Made by a program: the position numbers and the translations under genes. Source: Aquimarina aggregata (GTDB lineage: Bacteria; Bacteroidota; Bacteroidia; Flavobacteriales; Flavobacteriaceae). From it: a DNA stretch of 64,000 nt. Below are positions 39,359-48,514 of the stretch, in pieces (the stretch's first letter is position 1; each line of letters opens with the position of its first letter). The DNA is taken from positions 372,001-436,000 of the forward strand of contig NZ_LQRT01000002.1 in the NCBI RefSeq assembly GCF_001632745.1. Reading direction: 5' to 3'. Below the pieces are notes generated by a model. That model was not told the origin of the DNA and ran no database searches. It saw only the letters and a list, made by a program, of their open reading frames with translations.

Positions 39359-41182
39359 ATGTCTGAAGAAACAAAAAACACTGAGGTTAAAGAAGTGGAA
39401 GCTACAAAAGCAGCTCCTGCCGTATCTCCTCAACAAGAAAATCCAGAGCAATTCTTAAAAGATTTTAACTGGCACAATTACGAAGAAGGAATTGATCCTA
39501 TCGAAGATTCTAAATTAGAAGAATTCGAGAAGTTAGTTGCAGAAAACTTTGTAGATACTCTAAATGATGAAGTAGTAATGGGAACAGTAATTAATATTAC
39601 TGATCGTGATGCTATCATCGACATCAACGCAAAGAGTGAAGGTGTTATTTCATTAAACGAATTTCGTTACAACCCTGATCTAAAAGTAAGTGATAAGGTA
39701 GAAGTATTGATTGATGTGCGTGAAGATGCTACAGGTCAATTAATCTTATCTCACCGTAAAGCTCGTGTAATCAAAGCATGGGATAGAGTAAATGGTGCGC
39801 ATGATACAGGTGAAATCGTAAATGGTTTCGTAAAATGTAGAACAAAAGGAGGTATGATCGTAGATGTATTTGGTATAGAAGCTTTCTTGCCAGGTTCTCA
39901 AATCGATGTTAAACCTATCCGTGATTATGATGCATATGTAGGAAAAACAATGGAATTTAAAGTTGTGAAAATCAACCACGAATTCAAAAACGTTGTAGTT
40001 TCTCACAAAGCGCTTATCGAAGCAGATATCGAAGAGCAGAAAAAAGAAATTATTGGTCAATTAGAAAAAGGTCAAGTATTAGAAGGTACTGTTAAGAATG
40101 TTACTTCTTACGGTGTATTCGTTGATCTTGGAGGAGTTGATGGACTTGTTCATATTACAGATCTTTCTTGGTCAAGAATTAATCATCCAAATGAGATTGT
40201 TGAGCTTGATCAGAAATTGAATGTTGTAATCTTAGACTTTGATGAAGCGAAGACACGTATTCAATTAGGTCTTAAACAATTAAAACCTCACCCATGGGAA
40301 GCTCTTAATAACGAGCTTAAAGTAGGTGACAAGGTTAAAGGTAAAGTAGTTGTAATCGCAGATTACGGTGCATTTATTGAAGTAGAAGAAGGTGTTGAAG
40401 GATTGATTCACGTTTCTGAAATGTCTTGGTCTACGCATTTACGTTCTGCACAGGATTTCGTAAAAGTTGGTGATGAGGTAGAAGCGGTAATCCTCACTTT
40501 AGATAGAGAAGAGCGTAAAATGTCTCTAGGTATTAAGCAATTAACTCCAGATCCTTGGACAGATATTACAACTAAATATCCTGTAGGTTCTAAACACAGT
40601 GGTATCGTACGTAACTTTACAAACTTTGGTGTATTCGTAGAATTAGAAGAAGGTATAGATGGATTAATTTATATCTCTGACCTTTCTTGGACTAAGAAAA
40701 TTAAACACCCGTCTGACTTTACTAATGTTGGTGATACCTTAGATGTTGTTGTTCTTGAGCTTGATGTAGAAGGACGTAAACTTAGTCTTGGTCATAAGCA
40801 AACAGAAGATAACCCTTGGGATAAATATGAAGCTGAATTCGGTTTAGGTACTAAACATACAGCAACAATTGCTGAGATTGTTGATAAAGGTGCTACTATC
40901 GAATTTAACGAAGATATTGTTGCTTTTGTACCTTCTCGTCATCTTGAAAAAGAGGATGGAAGCAAACTTAAGAAAGGTGATGAAGCAGAATTCCAAATCA
41001 TTGAATTTAGTAAAGAATTCAAAAGAGTGGTTGCTTCTCATACAGCTATGTTCAAAGAAGAAGAAGCTAAGATTGTAAAACAAGCTGCGAAGAAAGCTGC
41101 AACTAGTTCTGCAGAGAAAACAACGCTTGGTGATATTGATGCATTAGCTGATCTTAAAGCTAAAATGGAAAAAGGAGAGTAG
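39359..41182 (+). CDS. rpsA: 30S ribosomal protein S1
   Basis: S1 binds mRNA and helps initiate translation on the 30S subunit. The 607-residue protein has an acidic N-terminal extension (1-55) and about six S1 OB-fold repeats from about residue 60 to 565. The best copies read GTVKNVTSYGVFVDLGGVDGLVHITDLSW, GKVVVIADYGAFIEVEEGVEGLIHVSEMSW and GIVRNFTNFGVFVELEEGIDGLIYISDLSW. Each is followed by a basic RKMSLGIKQL-type strand. Codon choice is visibly more selective than in neighbours (for example many GGT, CGT and AAC codons), consistent with high expression. It has its own promoter and terminator. Confidence 0.97.
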   Translation: MSEETKNTEVKEVEATKAAPAVSPQQENPEQFLKDFNWHNYEEGIDPIEDSKLEEFEKLVAENFVDTLNDEVVMGTVINITDRDAIIDINAKSEGVISLNEFRYNPDLKVSDKVEVLIDVREDATGQLILSHRKARVIKAWDRVNGAHDTGEIVNGFVKCRTKGGMIVDVFGIEAFLPGSQIDVKPIRDYDAYVGKTMEFKVVKINHEFKNVVVSHKALIEADIEEQKKEIIGQLEKGQVLEGTVKNVTSYGVFVDLGGVDGLVHITDLSWSRINHPNEIVELDQKLNVVILDFDEAKTRIQLGLKQLKPHPWEALNNELKVGDKVKGKVVVIADYGAFIEVEEGVEGLIHVSEMSWSTHLRSAQDFVKVGDEVEAVILTLDREERKMSLGIKQLTPDPWTDITTKYPVGSKHSGIVRNFTNFGVFVELEEGIDGLIYISDLSWTKKIKHPSDFTNVGDTLDVVVLELDVEGRKLSLGHKQTEDNPWDKYEAEFGLGTKHTATIAEIVDKGATIEFNEDIVAFVPSRHLEKEDGSKLKKGDEAEFQIIEFSKEFKRVVASHTAMFKEEEAKIVKQAAKKAATSSAEKTTLGDIDALADLKAKMEKGE

Positions 41183-41210
41183 ATTTTAATTTCCTTTTTG
41201 ATAATAAGTA

Positions 41211-41241
41211 AAGGCCGCTCTATATGAGCGGTCTTTTTTTT
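41211..41241 (+). terminator. Intrinsic terminator after rpsA
   Basis: AAGGCCGCTC, loop TATAT, GAGCGGTCTT then T run: a 10-bp GC-rich stem with one G-U pair, 28 bases after the rpsA stop codon. Confidence 0.92.
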
Positions 41242-41348
41242 GCTATATAAATTTCTAGTAATGAGAGATAACATTCGAATTAGTTTAAAATGTATATAAT
41301 TATTTCCAGTAATTTCAGATCATAAATGGTATAATTACAAATTTTCAT

Positions 41349-41376
41349 TACTTTTGTACACCAAATGTCTATTTGG
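41349..41376 (+). promoter_or_regulatory. pyrR -7 element and 5'-terminal hairpin
   Basis: TACTTTTG (41349-41356) fits TAnnTTTG. Right after it CCAAAT (41361-41366), loop GTCT, ATTTGG (41371-41376) forms a perfect 6-bp hairpin, placed at the predicted transcript 5' end and touching the GGAG that precedes the pyrR ATG at 41382. A good -33 TTG is not seen. No classical PyrR-binding box is present. Confidence 0.4.
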
Positions 41377-41381
41377 AGATT

Positions 41382-41921
41382 ATGAGTCAAAAATTACTAC
41401 TTAGTGCAAAAGAAATAGATATTATTCTGCACCGTTTGGCTTGTCAATTAATAGAAAGTCATACCCATTTTAAGGATACAGTACTTATAGGTATCCAACC
41501 AAGAGGGATTTTTTTAGCGAATAGAATTAAAGAGATCTTAGTAGATGATTATCAAATTAAAGATGTGAAATTAGGATATCTTGATATTACATTTTATAGA
41601 GATGATTTTAGACGTGGAGAAAAAATTTTAGAAGCTAATAAAACACATATTGATTTTATTGTAGAAGATAAGCGTATTGTCTTTATCGATGATGTTTTGT
41701 ATACAGGAAGAAGTATTAGAGCCGCTTTAACTGCGATGCAATCTTTTGGGAGACCGCAAGAGATAGAGCTGTTAACATTAATAGATAGAAGATTTAGTAG
41801 GCATTTGCCAATACAACCAAATTATAGAGGTCGACAGGTTGATGCAATAAATCAAGAAAAAGTAAAAGTACATTGGGACGAGAATGAAGGTGAAGATGCT
41901 GTGTATTTGATTAATAAATAA
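41382..41921 (+). CDS. pyrR: PyrR bifunctional regulator / uracil phosphoribosyltransferase
   Basis: A 179-residue type I phosphoribosyltransferase. The PRPP-binding loop reads RIVFIDDVLYTGRSIRAA (about 98-115), with LIGIQPRGIFLANRI and the RHLPIQPNYRGRQV end that is typical of PyrR. In Firmicutes PyrR binds UMP and pyr mRNA to attenuate the operon; in other lineages it may act only as a uracil phosphoribosyltransferase. It is followed by pyrB after 37 bases, so a role in pyrimidine control is likely. The ATG at 41382 is chosen over an in-frame TTG at 41373. Confidence 0.92.
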   Translation: MSQKLLLSAKEIDIILHRLACQLIESHTHFKDTVLIGIQPRGIFLANRIKEILVDDYQIKDVKLGYLDITFYRDDFRRGEKILEANKTHIDFIVEDKRIVFIDDVLYTGRSIRAALTAMQSFGRPQEIELLTLIDRRFSRHLPIQPNYRGRQVDAINQEKVKVHWDENEGEDAVYLINK

Positions 41922-41958
41922 ACCTGTACGGCAGTACATTGTAAACTTAAGTATAAAA

Positions 41959-42888
41959 ATGAGCGAATTAAGTGTAAACCACTTACTAGGAATTAAGTAT
42001 CTAAAAGAACAGGATATTAATCTTATTTTTGAAACAGCAGATCATTTCAAAGAAGTAATTAATAGGCCTATCAAAAAAGTTCCATCGCTTAGAGATATAA
42101 CTATTGCTAACCTTTTTTTTGAAAATAGTACGAGAACAAGATTGTCTTTTGAATTAGCAGAGAAAAGACTTTCAGCAGATGTGATTAATTTTTCTGCTGC
42201 ATCTTCTTCCGTTAAAAAAGGAGAAACCCTTATAGATACTGTTAACAACATTCTTTCTATGAAGGTGGATATGGTAGTAATGAGACATCCGAATCCAGGA
42301 GCAGGTGTTTTTTTGTCAAAGCATGTAAACGCAAGTATAGTTAATGCTGGTGATGGAGCACATGAACATCCCACACAAGCTTTGTTAGATTCATATTCGA
42401 TACGCGAACGATTAGGAGAGGTAAAAGGAAAAAAAGTTGTAATTGTTGGAGATATCTTACACTCTAGGGTTGCACTTTCGAATATTTTTGCTCTTAAACT
42501 ACAAGGAGCAGAAGTAAAAGTCTGTGGACCAAAGACTTTAATTCCAAAATATATAGAAAAACTAGGAGTTCAAGTAGAAACAAATCTGAAAAAAGCATTA
42601 AATTGGTGTGATATTGCTAATATGTTGCGAGTACAAAATGAAAGAATGGAAATTAGTTATTTTCCTTCTACTCGAGAATATACCCAACAATTTGGTGTAA
42701 ATAAAGAAATATTAAATAGTTTAGATAAAGAGATTGTAATAATGCACCCAGGACCAATCAATCGTGGAGTTGAAATCACGAGTGATGTTGCTGATTCTGA
42801 CCAGGCCATTATTTTGGATCAGGTACAAAATGGGGTAGCAGTGCGTATGGCCGTAATATATCTTTTAGCTTCAAAAATTAAACAATAA
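41959..42888 (+). CDS. pyrB: Aspartate carbamoyltransferase catalytic subunit
   Basis: PyrB condenses carbamoyl phosphate with aspartate in UMP synthesis. The 309-residue protein has the carbamoyl-phosphate motif FFENSTRTRLSFELAEKRL (about 52-70), VMRHPNPGA, HEHPTQALLDSYSIRE and the aspartate-domain IMHPGPINRGVEI. No pyrI regulatory subunit is adjacent, so the enzyme probably works as the unregulated trimer. It lies behind pyrR and before a small unknown gene in one transcription unit. Confidence 0.96.
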   Translation: MSELSVNHLLGIKYLKEQDINLIFETADHFKEVINRPIKKVPSLRDITIANLFFENSTRTRLSFELAEKRLSADVINFSAASSSVKKGETLIDTVNNILSMKVDMVVMRHPNPGAGVFLSKHVNASIVNAGDGAHEHPTQALLDSYSIRERLGEVKGKKVVIVGDILHSRVALSNIFALKLQGAEVKVCGPKTLIPKYIEKLGVQVETNLKKALNWCDIANMLRVQNERMEISYFPSTREYTQQFGVNKEILNSLDKEIVIMHPGPINRGVEITSDVADSDQAIILDQVQNGVAVRMAVIYLLASKIKQ

Positions 42889-42892
42889 ATCT

Positions 42893-43225
42893 ATGATTTT
42901 TAACAAAGAAGGCGCTACAACTATCATTACACAAGAAAAAACTACTATTGTTGAATTTGTTAAAGGTGTTGAAGATAGATATGACACCCTAAAAAATGAT
43001 AATATTATTATCAACTTGTTCTCATTGGATCATATATCAGTAGATGATATCAATGAATTTTTGAGAATTTCTAATCAACATAAAACATCTAAACACTCTT
43101 TTGTTATCGTCACAAATAAGATAACATATGATGATGTTCCTGGTGATATTACAATAGTACCCACATTACAAGAGGCTTATGATTTAGTTGAAATGGAAGA
43201 AATAGAAAGAGATCTCGGTTTTTAA
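42893..43225 (+). CDS. Small conserved-looking protein of unknown function in the pyr-rnz operon
   Basis: A 110-residue soluble protein with no signal peptide, starting 4 bases after pyrB. It alternates hydrophobic strands and helices (TTIVEFVKGVEDRY, NIIINLFSLDHISVDDINEFL, HSFVIVTNKITYDDVPGDITIVPTLQEAYDLVEMEEIERDLGF), compatible with a small alpha/beta or STAS-like fold. I believe relatives are often labelled ribonuclease Z in flavobacterial genomes because of the nearby rnz gene, but it has no metallo-beta-lactamase motif. Function not assigned. Confidence 0.7.
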   Translation: MIFNKEGATTIITQEKTTIVEFVKGVEDRYDTLKNDNIIINLFSLDHISVDDINEFLRISNQHKTSKHSFVIVTNKITYDDVPGDITIVPTLQEAYDLVEMEEIERDLGF

Positions 43226-43270
43226 CTGTTTTTTTTGTAATTTTTAATAATACTTTACGTCATAAGTACT

Positions 43271-43735
43271 ATGAATAGACTAGCCCCATTATTATTCATA
43301 TTTCTTTGTTTGTTTTTTACTTACAATAGTGCAGCGCAAGATTGGAAATATGACTTAGAAGAAGCCAAGGATTTGGCTAAGGAAAAAGACCAAAAAATTG
43401 TTTTGTTTTTTACAGGGTCCGACTGGTGTCCTCCTTGTATTAAGTTAGAACGAAATGTTCTTTCTAGTAAAGAATTTGAAGAATTTGCCAAACAAAAATA
43501 TGTATGGCTAAAAGCGGATTTTCCTCGACGTAGAAAGAATAAATCTTCTATTTCAAGTGATCAGAAAAGAAAAAATGCAGCGCTAGCAAAACAATACAAT
43601 AAGCGTAAACTTTTTCCTGCAATTCTAATTTTAAATAAAGAAGGTATGGTTTTAGGAGCTACCGGGTATAGAAATGATTTAGATGTACACGGGTATATTT
43701 CTTTATTAACATCCTTTGATGCTTTTGGAGAATAG
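43271..43735 (+). CDS. Periplasmic thioredoxin-like protein
   Basis: A 154-residue exported protein with signal peptide (APLLFIFLCLFFTYNSAAQ). The mature part has a thioredoxin fold with the active site SDWCPPCIKLE (CxxC, CPPC) at about residues 57-60 and VLFFTG just before it; the insert FPRRRKNKSSISSDQKRKNAALAKQYNKRKLFPAILIL holds the cis-proline region. It resembles DUF255/thioredoxin_7-type proteins used for envelope disulfide chemistry. It stands between the unknown gene and rnz on the same strand. Confidence 0.8.
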   Translation: MNRLAPLLFIFLCLFFTYNSAAQDWKYDLEEAKDLAKEKDQKIVLFFTGSDWCPPCIKLERNVLSSKEFEEFAKQKYVWLKADFPRRRKNKSSISSDQKRKNAALAKQYNKRKLFPAILILNKEGMVLGATGYRNDLDVHGYISLLTSFDAFGE

Positions 43736-43796
43736 ATTGATTTATATAATGGATTAAACTATATTGATCACAAATATATTTAAGAGTAAAAACAAT

Positions 43797-44702
43797 TTGA
43801 AACTTACAATTTTAGGTTGCTATTCTGCAACGCCACGAACATTTACGAATCCTAGTGCTCAAGTTTTAGAAATCAATAACCATATTTTTCTAATTGATTG
43901 TGGAGAAGGTACACAAGTAGAGTTAAGACGAAATAAAATTAAATTTGCAAGAATAAAACATGTTTTTATTTCGCATTTGCATGGAGACCATTTTTTTGGT
44001 CTAGTAGGATTAGTTTCTACATTTAGAATGTTAAATAGAGATACACCGCTTCATATTTATGGCCCAAAAGGAATCAAAGAAGCTATAACACTACAACTTA
44101 AATTATCTAATTCTTGGACAGATTATCCCTTGCATTTTCATGAATTAACGAGTACAGAATCCGAAGTGGTTTTTGAAGATGAAAAAGTTATTGTTAAGAC
44201 AATACCATTACAGCATAGAATATATTGTAATGGCTTTTTATTTCAGGAAAAATTAGGTGATCGAAAATTGTTAATGAGTCAAGTTGGTAAATACCAAATC
44301 GATAAAGCTTATTACAAGTCTATAAAAAAGGGGAAAGATGTCATTTTAGATGATGGGACAGTGCTGTCTAATAAGGATTTAACAGGCGACCCAAACCCAA
44401 TACAAAGTTATGCATATTGCAGTGATACAAGATATAATGAAGAAAAAATTGAAATCATAAAGGATACTACAGTTTTATATCATGAATCCACTTTTTTAGA
44501 AAGCCACAAACATTTATGTGAAGTAACAGGCCATAGTTCTGCAATAGAAGCAGCGACGATAGCAAAAAAAGCTTCAGTTGGAAAATTAATTTTAGGACAT
44601 TATTCTACACGATATGGTAATATTGAATTGTTTAAAGAAGAAGCCAAAACAGTTTTTGAAAATACCGAAGTGGCAGATGATGGTAAAGTTTTCGAATTTT
44701 AA
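43797..44702 (+). CDS. rnz: Ribonuclease Z
   Basis: RNase Z trims tRNA 3' trailers. The metallo-beta-lactamase motif is complete: FISHLHGDHFFGL, with later metal ligands in AYCSDTRYNEEK and TGHSSAIEAATIAKK and LILGHYSTRY. From the TTG at 43797 it has 301 residues and begins with the family-typical KLTILGCYSATP; an upstream in-frame TTG at 43764 would add 11 residues. Neither start is ATG, which is unusual but both frames are otherwise closed. It sits before pdxH. Confidence 0.93.
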   Translation: MKLTILGCYSATPRTFTNPSAQVLEINNHIFLIDCGEGTQVELRRNKIKFARIKHVFISHLHGDHFFGLVGLVSTFRMLNRDTPLHIYGPKGIKEAITLQLKLSNSWTDYPLHFHELTSTESEVVFEDEKVIVKTIPLQHRIYCNGFLFQEKLGDRKLLMSQVGKYQIDKAYYKSIKKGKDVILDDGTVLSNKDLTGDPNPIQSYAYCSDTRYNEEKIEIIKDTTVLYHESTFLESHKHLCEVTGHSSAIEAATIAKKASVGKLILGHYSTRYGNIELFKEEAKTVFENTEVADDGKVFEF

Positions 44703-44748
44703 TGAATACTTTCCAACAAATAAGTAAATTGCGTTTTATTTTGTTAAT

Positions 44749-45396
44749 ATGAATAGGGATCTTACAAATTACCGAAAGTCATATGAAAAGGATTTTTTAG
44801 AAGAATCTATTCTTCCAGACTCACCTTTGACACTTTTTAATAATTGGTTTGAAGCTGCAGATAAATCAGAAGGAGTTGATGAAGCTAATGCTATGACACT
44901 AACAACTATTGCCGAAGATGGTTTTCCTAAAGCTAGAATTGTATTACTTAAACATTTTGATAAAAATGGTTTTGTTTTTTATACAAATTATAATTCTGAA
45001 AAAGGAAAGGCAATGGCTTATAATAACCATGTGTGTATATCCTTTTTTTGGCCTAATTTAGAAAGACAAGTAATCATTAAAGGTGTAGTAAGCAAAACTT
45101 CGGAAGAGGCGAGTACTACGTATTTTCATTCAAGACCTAGAGGTAGCCAATTAGGAGCTTGGACTTCTGATCAGAGTAAAGTTATTGAGTCTAGAGAGGT
45201 TTTAGAAGAAAAATTAAAAGAACTTGATCAAAAATACACAGATATAGTAATCCCTAAGCCATCTTTTTGGGGCGGGTATTGTATTAAGCCAATATCATTC
45301 GAATTTTGGCAGGGGAGACCAAATAGATTACATGATCGTATTCTTTATTCGGTAAAAAATGCTAATATCTGGGAATCCTTTAGATTATCACCTTGA
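44749..45396 (+). CDS. pdxH: Pyridoxamine 5'-phosphate oxidase
   Basis: PdxH oxidises PNP or PMP to PLP using FMN and oxygen. The 215-residue protein has N-terminal NYRKSYEKDFLEESILPDSPLTLFNNWF, FMN-site stretches ARIVLLKHFDKNGFVFYTNYNSEKGKA and FHSRPRGSQLGAWTSDQS, and the C-terminal FEFWQGRPNRLHDRI motif that marks the family. It ends the rnz-pdxH group and converges with the large OmpA gene. Confidence 0.96.
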   Translation: MNRDLTNYRKSYEKDFLEESILPDSPLTLFNNWFEAADKSEGVDEANAMTLTTIAEDGFPKARIVLLKHFDKNGFVFYTNYNSEKGKAMAYNNHVCISFFWPNLERQVIIKGVVSKTSEEASTTYFHSRPRGSQLGAWTSDQSKVIESREVLEEKLKELDQKYTDIVIPKPSFWGGYCIKPISFEFWQGRPNRLHDRILYSVKNANIWESFRLSP

Positions 45397-45442
45397 TAAA
45401 AAAAAGTAAGATTATACTTAAATTTTTATTTTTAAGTGCAAA

Positions 45443-47632
45443 TTACATGATAACGAAACTAGAACGTCTATTCTTTTGATATTCGTCTTCAGAACAATCC
45501 TGTCCATCTTTACAATCATTAACAGGTCTACTTTCTCCAAAACCTCTATATGATAAGATTCTATTCTTAGAAATGTTTTTACCAATTAAATAGTTATAAA
45601 TAGATTCTGCTCGTTTTTGAGATAATGTTAAATTATAATTCTCACCACCACGACTATCAGAATGTGTTTCTATTTTAATAACCATTTCAGGATAATTCTC
45701 GGTCATAATACTCACAACTCTGTCTAATTCTTTAGATCCTTTAGCAGTAATATCCCATTTATCAAAATCAAAATAAATTTCATTCAGATTAATAAGATCA
45801 TTAATAGTTTTACTAAGTTTTATATCAGAATTTAATGATGATTTTGGAGGTTTGTTGGATTTTAATATATCATTTGGTTTAATACCTCCACTGTCAGAAT
45901 TATTTGATCTTTTTGTATTGTCGTAATCACCAGGTTGCACTTGTGCAACTTGACCTTCGAGCTTCTTTTTAGGTAACTCAACTAAACGGTTAGCAAAAGG
46001 ACAATTGAGATTACTAACATCTATTGCTAGTTTAAATTGATAATAATCTGGTAAATCACACTTGTTAATGTGATTGTAACCTTTAGAGTATTTTATAGTT
46101 TCATTTAGTGAACCATTAAACTCTGCTGTAACAGGTTGATCTACTACTAAAATATCATCAATAGATTCAATAGACTCACAAGTAGTATCTACTATTACAT
46201 TGTAACTAATATCGAATGGTTCACTATCAATTTTTACCATTTTGTTAGGTATAGATAGTGTTAGCATTCTTGAAGATTCATCAAATTTTACCTTAATTTT
46301 TTTAGAAGGTAGTACTAAGGATTTTCTTGAAAAGATAACATTTTTAGGTAAGATATCTTTAATGATGGTATTCTTAGCATTGTCATTACCATCGTTATAT
46401 ACGGTAAGTTTGTATGTTATTTCCTGATCAGGAGCTAGAATATCGTTAGGATGAATGAAATTGCCATTATCCGTATATTTTGATCGTTTCAAAACATGTA
46501 TAGCAGGTTCATATATATCTACACTAAAGGCTACAGCCATAACAGAATATCCATCATTGTCTGTAGAGAGTCTAAATTTAGCTTCAGTTTGATTGTTTCC
46601 AATAATACTATTTCTTATGTTTTTGATATCAAAAAGATCAGCATCATATCCTAAAGTATTCTGACTTGCTGGAACCCTTGTTTTAACATTTCTACCATTC
46701 TCTGTAATATTGGCATTAAAAAAGTTATTCATTGGATTAGTACCATCTGCAAGACTCTTATATTTATTAGTCTCATTAGACATTACCTGAAAACGATCTC
46801 CTCTAATTCCTTTGTCTCCTTCAAAAGCAATTACACCAATTCTCCCGTGAACGCTTCCGTTAGGTATTGTTTGGAAATTATCAAATGAAAATGCAACAGG
46901 TTTAGCTTTGGAATCAATATTTACAAAACCATCATAGACATAAAATCTTTTTCTTGGTTTCGTATCATCTTCATAAATAACGACCATAGTCCAACCACCC
47001 GTTAAACCATTTCCTAGCGTTTGATCATTGTTAACAGCAGAAGTCGTAGCTGGTATATTTGCTAAAGTATATGTTCCTAGAGGGTTATCTAATTTTAAGA
47101 CTTCGCTTGTAATATCTTTATAACATGAGTATTGCTTAAATAAAGCATCCGCATCATTGTAATAATCATGAATGATTTGTCCTTCTGTTATAGTTGTGTA
47201 TGATTTTTGACCAGGGTATTTTATTTTTACTGAGGTAATATCATGTGCTCTATTCTCATCAGCATAAGCTGCGGTCCAATACAAGCCAACATGTTTAATG
47301 GCATTACATTCGGCATCTATTACTAAATCAGCACTACTAGAATTAAATGTAGAAGGATCGTTATCTATATCAATAAATCCCATCTGGAATTGATTGTTCA
47401 AACCACCGTCGTTATAACTTTTATTAGGATTAAATATACCAGTTCCATCATCGTTACTTACTTTTCCTAATATAGTGTTTGAAACAAACTTAAAATCCCC
47501 TTTAAAAGTAAACTCTGTACGTTTCTTTAGGGGTACCTCTACTTGGCTATGCATCATTGAAGAACAAAATACGCATAACAAGATAAGTAGGTTTCTGTAT
47601 TGAAATCGTCTAAGATTTCCTTTCATATTCAT
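45443..47632 (-). CDS. Large exported OmpA-family protein with DUF11-like repeat
   Basis: From the ATG at 47632, 729 residues. A signal peptide (LLILLCVFCSSMMHSQV) is followed by a long beta-rich region (about 35-385; WTAAYADENRA, GWTMVVIYEDDTKPRKRFYVYDGF), a DUF11/conserved-repeat-like Ig domain (about 395-500; PDQEITYKLTVYNDGNDNAKNTIIKDILPKNV), a disordered Ser/Lys linker and a C-terminal OmpA domain (about 610-729; FDFDKWDITAKGSKELDRV, IETHSDSRGGENYNLTLSQKRAESIYNYL). It should bind peptidoglycan with the C-terminus and expose the rest. It stands alone, divergent from sixA. A GTG at 47644 is an alternative start. Function unknown. Confidence 0.85.
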   Translation of the reverse strand: MNMKGNLRRFQYRNLLILLCVFCSSMMHSQVEVPLKKRTEFTFKGDFKFVSNTILGKVSNDDGTGIFNPNKSYNDGGLNNQFQMGFIDIDNDPSTFNSSSADLVIDAECNAIKHVGLYWTAAYADENRAHDITSVKIKYPGQKSYTTITEGQIIHDYYNDADALFKQYSCYKDITSEVLKLDNPLGTYTLANIPATTSAVNNDQTLGNGLTGGWTMVVIYEDDTKPRKRFYVYDGFVNIDSKAKPVAFSFDNFQTIPNGSVHGRIGVIAFEGDKGIRGDRFQVMSNETNKYKSLADGTNPMNNFFNANITENGRNVKTRVPASQNTLGYDADLFDIKNIRNSIIGNNQTEAKFRLSTDNDGYSVMAVAFSVDIYEPAIHVLKRSKYTDNGNFIHPNDILAPDQEITYKLTVYNDGNDNAKNTIIKDILPKNVIFSRKSLVLPSKKIKVKFDESSRMLTLSIPNKMVKIDSEPFDISYNVIVDTTCESIESIDDILVVDQPVTAEFNGSLNETIKYSKGYNHINKCDLPDYYQFKLAIDVSNLNCPFANRLVELPKKKLEGQVAQVQPGDYDNTKRSNNSDSGGIKPNDILKSNKPPKSSLNSDIKLSKTINDLINLNEIYFDFDKWDITAKGSKELDRVVSIMTENYPEMVIKIETHSDSRGGENYNLTLSQKRAESIYNYLIGKNISKNRILSYRGFGESRPVNDCKDGQDCSEDEYQKNRRSSFVIM

Positions 47633-47644
47633 GTCTTTTTCCAC

Positions 47645-48028
47645 TTCTTATTTTTTTTAACCCTAATAATATTATGATAAATTTGTGTACATAATGTTCC
47701 GGGAAAACATTTTTAATTGAGGGAAAACCGTATGTAAAGTTAGATTTTAACATTTGATTTTTTAAGAAAAAAAAGAGTTTTTCGACATAATCTCTTTTTT
47801 TTCCGATTAAAAACATATCTATATGATGTTCATTTTCATTGATTTAGCATTTTTTTAGATTACTTTAACATTTCGATACATACTTTAATTGTAAACGTAC
47901 ACTAAGTGCTTTTTTGTATATAAAATAAATAAAATCCATATTTATATTCTAATATTTAAGAATTGTAAAATCGAATTCTTAAACTTGTAATTAATAACGT
48001 ATTTATAGTAAATAATTGTAGTAAGCTC
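47645..48028. other. Gene-free divergent intergenic region
   Basis: About 384 bases of strongly AT-rich DNA between the divergent large OmpA gene and sixA. I see one weak A/T hairpin (47767-47777 with 47792-47802) and an isolated TAAATTTG at 47678, but no complete promoter pair, no ORF worth naming and no RNA gene. Confidence 0.5.
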
Positions 48029-48514
48029 ATGAAAACTTTATATATGATTAGGCATGCAAAATCTTCTTGGGAATTTGACGTGTTAGATGATAAAAGACCA
48101 CTTAATCAAAGAGGCTTAAAGGATGCGGATTTGGTGGGAGAAGCCCTGAAAAAACAGGTAAAGCCAGTAGATTTGGTGTTGTGCAGTCCAGCAGAAAGAG
48201 CACATACTACAGCAAAAATAGTTCTTAGTCATCTCGATTTGCCTAAAGAGATATTGGTTTTAGAATCTGATCTTTATGATTTTGACGGAAGACAAGTGAT
48301 TGAGGTTATAAAAAATTGTAACGATACAGTAGATACTTTAATGATTTTTGGACATAATCATGCATTTACATCAATAGCAAATTTTTTTGGTAGTGAAGTT
48401 ATTGATAATCTACCTACTACAGGTGTTGTTTGTATTGAATTTGATACAAATAGCTGGAAAAATGTAAATGTAGGAAAAACCGTATTAATTATTACCCCAA
48501 AATCCTTAAAATAA
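48029..48514 (+). CDS. sixA: SixA-type phosphohistidine phosphatase
   Basis: A 161-residue histidine phosphatase. The catalytic RHG-type motif reads MIRHAKSSWE with the phospho-acceptor His8, and the second histidine is in FGHNHAFTSIANFF. SixA enzymes remove phosphate from protein histidines such as the phosphotransferase HPr-like or histidine-kinase domains. Its stop and the ppk1 start share a base (TAATG), so translation of the two is coupled; this places a histidine phosphatase next to a kinase that works through a phosphohistidine. Confidence 0.9.
   Translation: MKTLYMIRHAKSSWEFDVLDDKRPLNQRGLKDADLVGEALKKQVKPVDLVLCSPAERAHTTAKIVLSHLDLPKEILVLESDLYDFDGRQVIEVIKNCNDTVDTLMIFGHNHAFTSIANFFGSEVIDNLPTTGVVCIEFDTNSWKNVNVGKTVLIITPKSLK

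Noticed and set aside
41243..41381. PyrR-binding attenuator before pyrR
   Set aside because: No binding-loop consensus and no terminator hairpin with T tract lie between rpsA's terminator and pyrR; only the small 5' hairpin is present.
45415..45437. ACTTAAA/TTTAAGT hairpin between pdxH and the OmpA gene, considered as a bidirectional terminator
   Set aside because: Seven A-T-rich pairs are too weak to claim, although the convergent location would suit.
47767..47802. A8GAG/CTCT8 hairpin in the OmpA-sixA gap, considered as a terminator
   Set aside because: The stem is almost all A-T, and it lies between divergent genes where no transcript is expected to end.
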